Assembly (NCBI GenBank): GCA_949358305.1
Contig: OX442317.1
Span: forward strand, 7,506,186-7,570,185
Direction of reading: 5' to 3'
Length of the DNA: 64,000 nucleotides
Source of the DNA: Strigamia acuminata
Taxonomy: Eukaryota; Arthropoda; Chilopoda; Geophilomorpha; Linotaeniidae
The position numbers and the translations under genes were made by a program. Positions 61,344 through 64,000 of this stretch are shown here, in pieces; within the stretch, counting starts at the first letter, position 1, and each line of letters starts with the position of its first letter. The notes under the pieces were generated by a model that was not told the DNA's origin, made no database searches, and saw nothing but the letters and a program-made list of their open reading frames with translations.

Positions 61344-64000
61344 GTATGTGAAAAAAGTGTGCAAATGTTCACATTGAATAATTCACAATAGATAAGAAGT
61401 GAAGATAACCTTTTCTTTTTCACCTATTTAAAAAACGAAATCATTTCCCGTAGTCAGGGCGTGGAGCTCGACGCATCTTTGATGTGCAAATTTCACTTAA
61501 AGTTGTACGTGATATTAAATTTCATTCCAATTACAACTATTACACCACTTACTGAAATTTAATCCATTACTTGTAATTCAGATGCCATTTTATCAAATGC
61601 TTTCTATTTTAAAATATATTGCTTTTTACTTCACGCAGTCTAAAGTTACGCCGTTCCGTGGAATTAAAGTATATTATTTGTGCATTAAATAATGCATTTG
61701 TTAATACAAATTGAGAAAATGCGTTTAAAAATGCATTAATCATATTCGACATATAATACTCTGTAATATTGGAAATGCATTGTCAAATGTGACACTAGTT
61801 CTCAAATTGCAAATTATGAGATGTCTAAAGTCCTAGTTACAAGTTAAAATCTTAATTGAAAAGTTGTAAATTTGATAAAATTGCAAATGGCACTTGATGG
61901 TGAAGAAGAACACACACACACACAATGCATATTTAAAATGCTTAATAAACGCAATACAATTAAAGAAAAATATAATAAGTAAAAATCATTTTCAAAACAA
62001 AATGCAATATTTTAAACACTTAAAATATATCCGATATCCTCCAATATCACTAAAAGGTATAAAAATAATTCTTAACCACTATCTTTAACATTTTATTATT
62101 AAAGATGGAGGTACGGACAGATGTCAGGAAAGAGAATCGTAACATAAACCAATAAAATAAAACGTCAGCAAAATTTACCAAGTCCATATTGCTTACAATT
62201 GACTGCAAGACTTCAATAAGATTGCGGGAATTAAGACAGAAGATGAAATGAGCAAAAATTCATTAGATGCTCAGCATTATATGGCAGATATTAAAAGAAA
62301 CAACAGACAGAAATATATCCTGATGGAATGTCATAAAAAGCCCTCTGCCACAGGTCACTCGTAATGTATAGCACAACCGAGAAAGCTATAAAGGGATTTT
62401 TTTGCTCTAAACAACTCCACTCCATGTGTCACAAAACTTAGACTTGCCTCATTACAACTTGATTGGTTTCTGTGCTGAAACTTCTCCCAAGAGACACAGT
62501 CTTGACATTCATTTGAGCTCAGCCCTAACTTCAAAGTAATTGAAGATCATGTAAAGGAATAGAAAAAAAAATACTAAAAAAAAAACAAAAAAAACTCAGA
62601 GATAAGACAGAAAGAAAGAAGAAAAAAGACTCTATTGAACGCTTTTAATTATTTCATTTTTAACCTGAAAACCGTGCTCGAACTTTAGAGATTAAACATT
62701 TTTTTTTATTTGACTATTGTACAAGCAATTTCATGCTTAAATTAAATCCACACATAGCAATAACAACCAACAAAAGTGTGCTAAATCATAAACAAACTAA
62801 CCTACACATGTAAACATTTTTATGTCAAGAAATTCTAGAATTTACAGCCATTTTATTACCATTTTTTTTTGGAATGGCTGCCCCGCAATACACCACTGTA
62901 CACACAGTCAGCACCCTGCGTTTATCCATTATTACTGTGCACAAAGAACCATCACATCTTTGTGACTGTTTAATCTGTGGGAATTGTAGCACTCACTTCA
63001 AAGAAATAATAAAAACGATGATAATAAAAATCCCATTAATAATTTTCCATTTTTATTCGCGAAATAAAAAAATAAGTTAAAATTTAAAGTATTTCTGTCA
63101 AAGACAAACGAAGGCCATCAGACCAAGTCTTGGCTCACATTTCTCATCAAGTTTGGCACAAAACTTTAAGTCAAGCCAGTATTTGAGAAATGGCAAGAGC
63201 AACCCCCTAGCCTAGAAGATTTGTTCTGTAGACGGCAGGAAGCATGAACCAAAGATTTACACCATCCATGAACCATCTCAAATGTGAGAAAAAAAACTGA
63301 ATAATAATAGAAAAAAAAAACCAAAAGTACAAGTTTACATGAGGAACATCCTAAAGCCGACCCAAATATGACAGCACAAAGTATATACGCGTTGCATCCA
63401 AATTTACTGCAGCTAAATTACCAAGATAGTAAGAAAGCAGTTTTCTACAGAAACTGCTAACATAAGACGTAATATAAAATAAAATAAAAATAGAAGTGTC
63501 TCATCGAACATAAATGTAAACTCGTTAAATAATAAATACCACTATTTATGACTTCATCTGTGCTGCCAGACACCAAAGGTGAGGTCATAAATCACAAGAT
63601 GAGCTCCCTGGTTGAAAGTTTAGTGTTAATAATGTTAAAAAAAATTAAAATAAACAATAAATAATCGGTATTCACATTTAAAAAAAAATTATTGTGTACA
63701 AAATTATTTCAAATGAATTTTGTGCTCTGACATGAATGGAAAATTCCAAAATTTAAATTTCATTTTAAATGACTGAATCCATCTGCTAATAAATACTTTT
63801 CGATCACTCCACTTTTAAATTCCTCATTCCAACTAAATGTAATCAAATTAAACAATCGAACAGTTTGAAATTGGAACCAAACTTACAAAACTCGCTTCAT
63901 TCCATATAAATGTAAACATCAATATTGGAAAAAGCTTTGCCAGTATCGTCTAACAAATCGTACCGTTCGCAAGAGCAGTGTGAAAAGTTCCTCGAAACCA
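61344..64000. other. Probable intron continuation, no exon seen
   Basis: AT-rich DNA with a short CA repeat (61911-61924) and A-rich low complexity near 62560-62630 and 63290-63320. I looked for the expected next Ig exon (Val-Ala-Trp-Ile start after an AG) and did not find it. Confidence 0.55.
61610..61790. mobile_element. MITE family 1, copy F (partial, diverged)
   Basis: Contains AAAGTATATTATTTGTGCAT, TTAAATAATGCATTTGTTAA and AAAATGCGTTTAAAAATGCA in family order, with more changes than the other copies. Ends are not preserved. Confidence 0.55.

Noticed and set aside
61344-64000. Next Ig exon of the host gene
   Set aside because: No AG-bounded frame starting Val-Ala-Trp or ending in a Tyr-x-Cys motif was found.

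Overview
The window looks like AT-rich, gene-poor arthropod (probably pancrustacean) DNA. Three things point there: one recognisable host exon encoding the start of an immunoglobulin domain of the DIP/lachesin type, an intact BEL/Pao retrotransposon (a metazoan LTR group not known as active elements in mammals or plants), and a dense population of small DNA transposons (pogo/Tigger-like, hAT-like and unclassified MITEs) plus microsatellites. I cannot name the species.

Layout. From 1 to about 54.5 kb there is no gene I can recognise with confidence. The sequence is best read as intergenic or very long intronic DNA. It holds a dispersed MITE family with copies near 2.0, 20.2, 23.1, 24.1, 27.4, 38.3 and 61.6 kb; two pogo/Tigger-like MITEs (20.3 and 41.8 kb), the first nested in another MITE; a 471-bp palindromic TA-flanked element (5.3 kb); hAT-type elements, two with 8-bp target duplications (11.2 and 12.6 kb); a MITE inside a MITE (15.5-16.4 kb); a decayed Ty1/copia protease fragment (33.4 kb, minus strand); a 31-bp minisatellite (30.8 kb); and several strong hairpins. 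A few short minus-strand ORFs (at 50-247, 31110-31313 and 44934-45332) could be exon pieces but have no recognised family.

At 54604-54713 a plus-strand exon with good splice sites encodes the N-terminal part of an Ig domain. The matching next exon is not in the window, so its intron exceeds 9.2 kb. Into this intron, 213 bp past the donor site and in the same orientation as the gene, a 6412-bp BEL/Pao element (54927-61338) has inserted. It has 541-bp LTRs that look identical by eye, a 5-bp target duplication (TAAAT), an 18-base primer site matching tRNA-Phe, and one uninterrupted 1759-codon gag-pol frame. This is the clearest and youngest feature in the window. Its two LTR polyadenylation signals could shorten transcripts of the host gene.

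Nothing here amounts to a demonstrably new multi-gene system. The points most worth checking are the sense-strand BEL insertion beside the Ig exon, the absence of a polypurine tract next to its 3' LTR, and the nested MITE structures.
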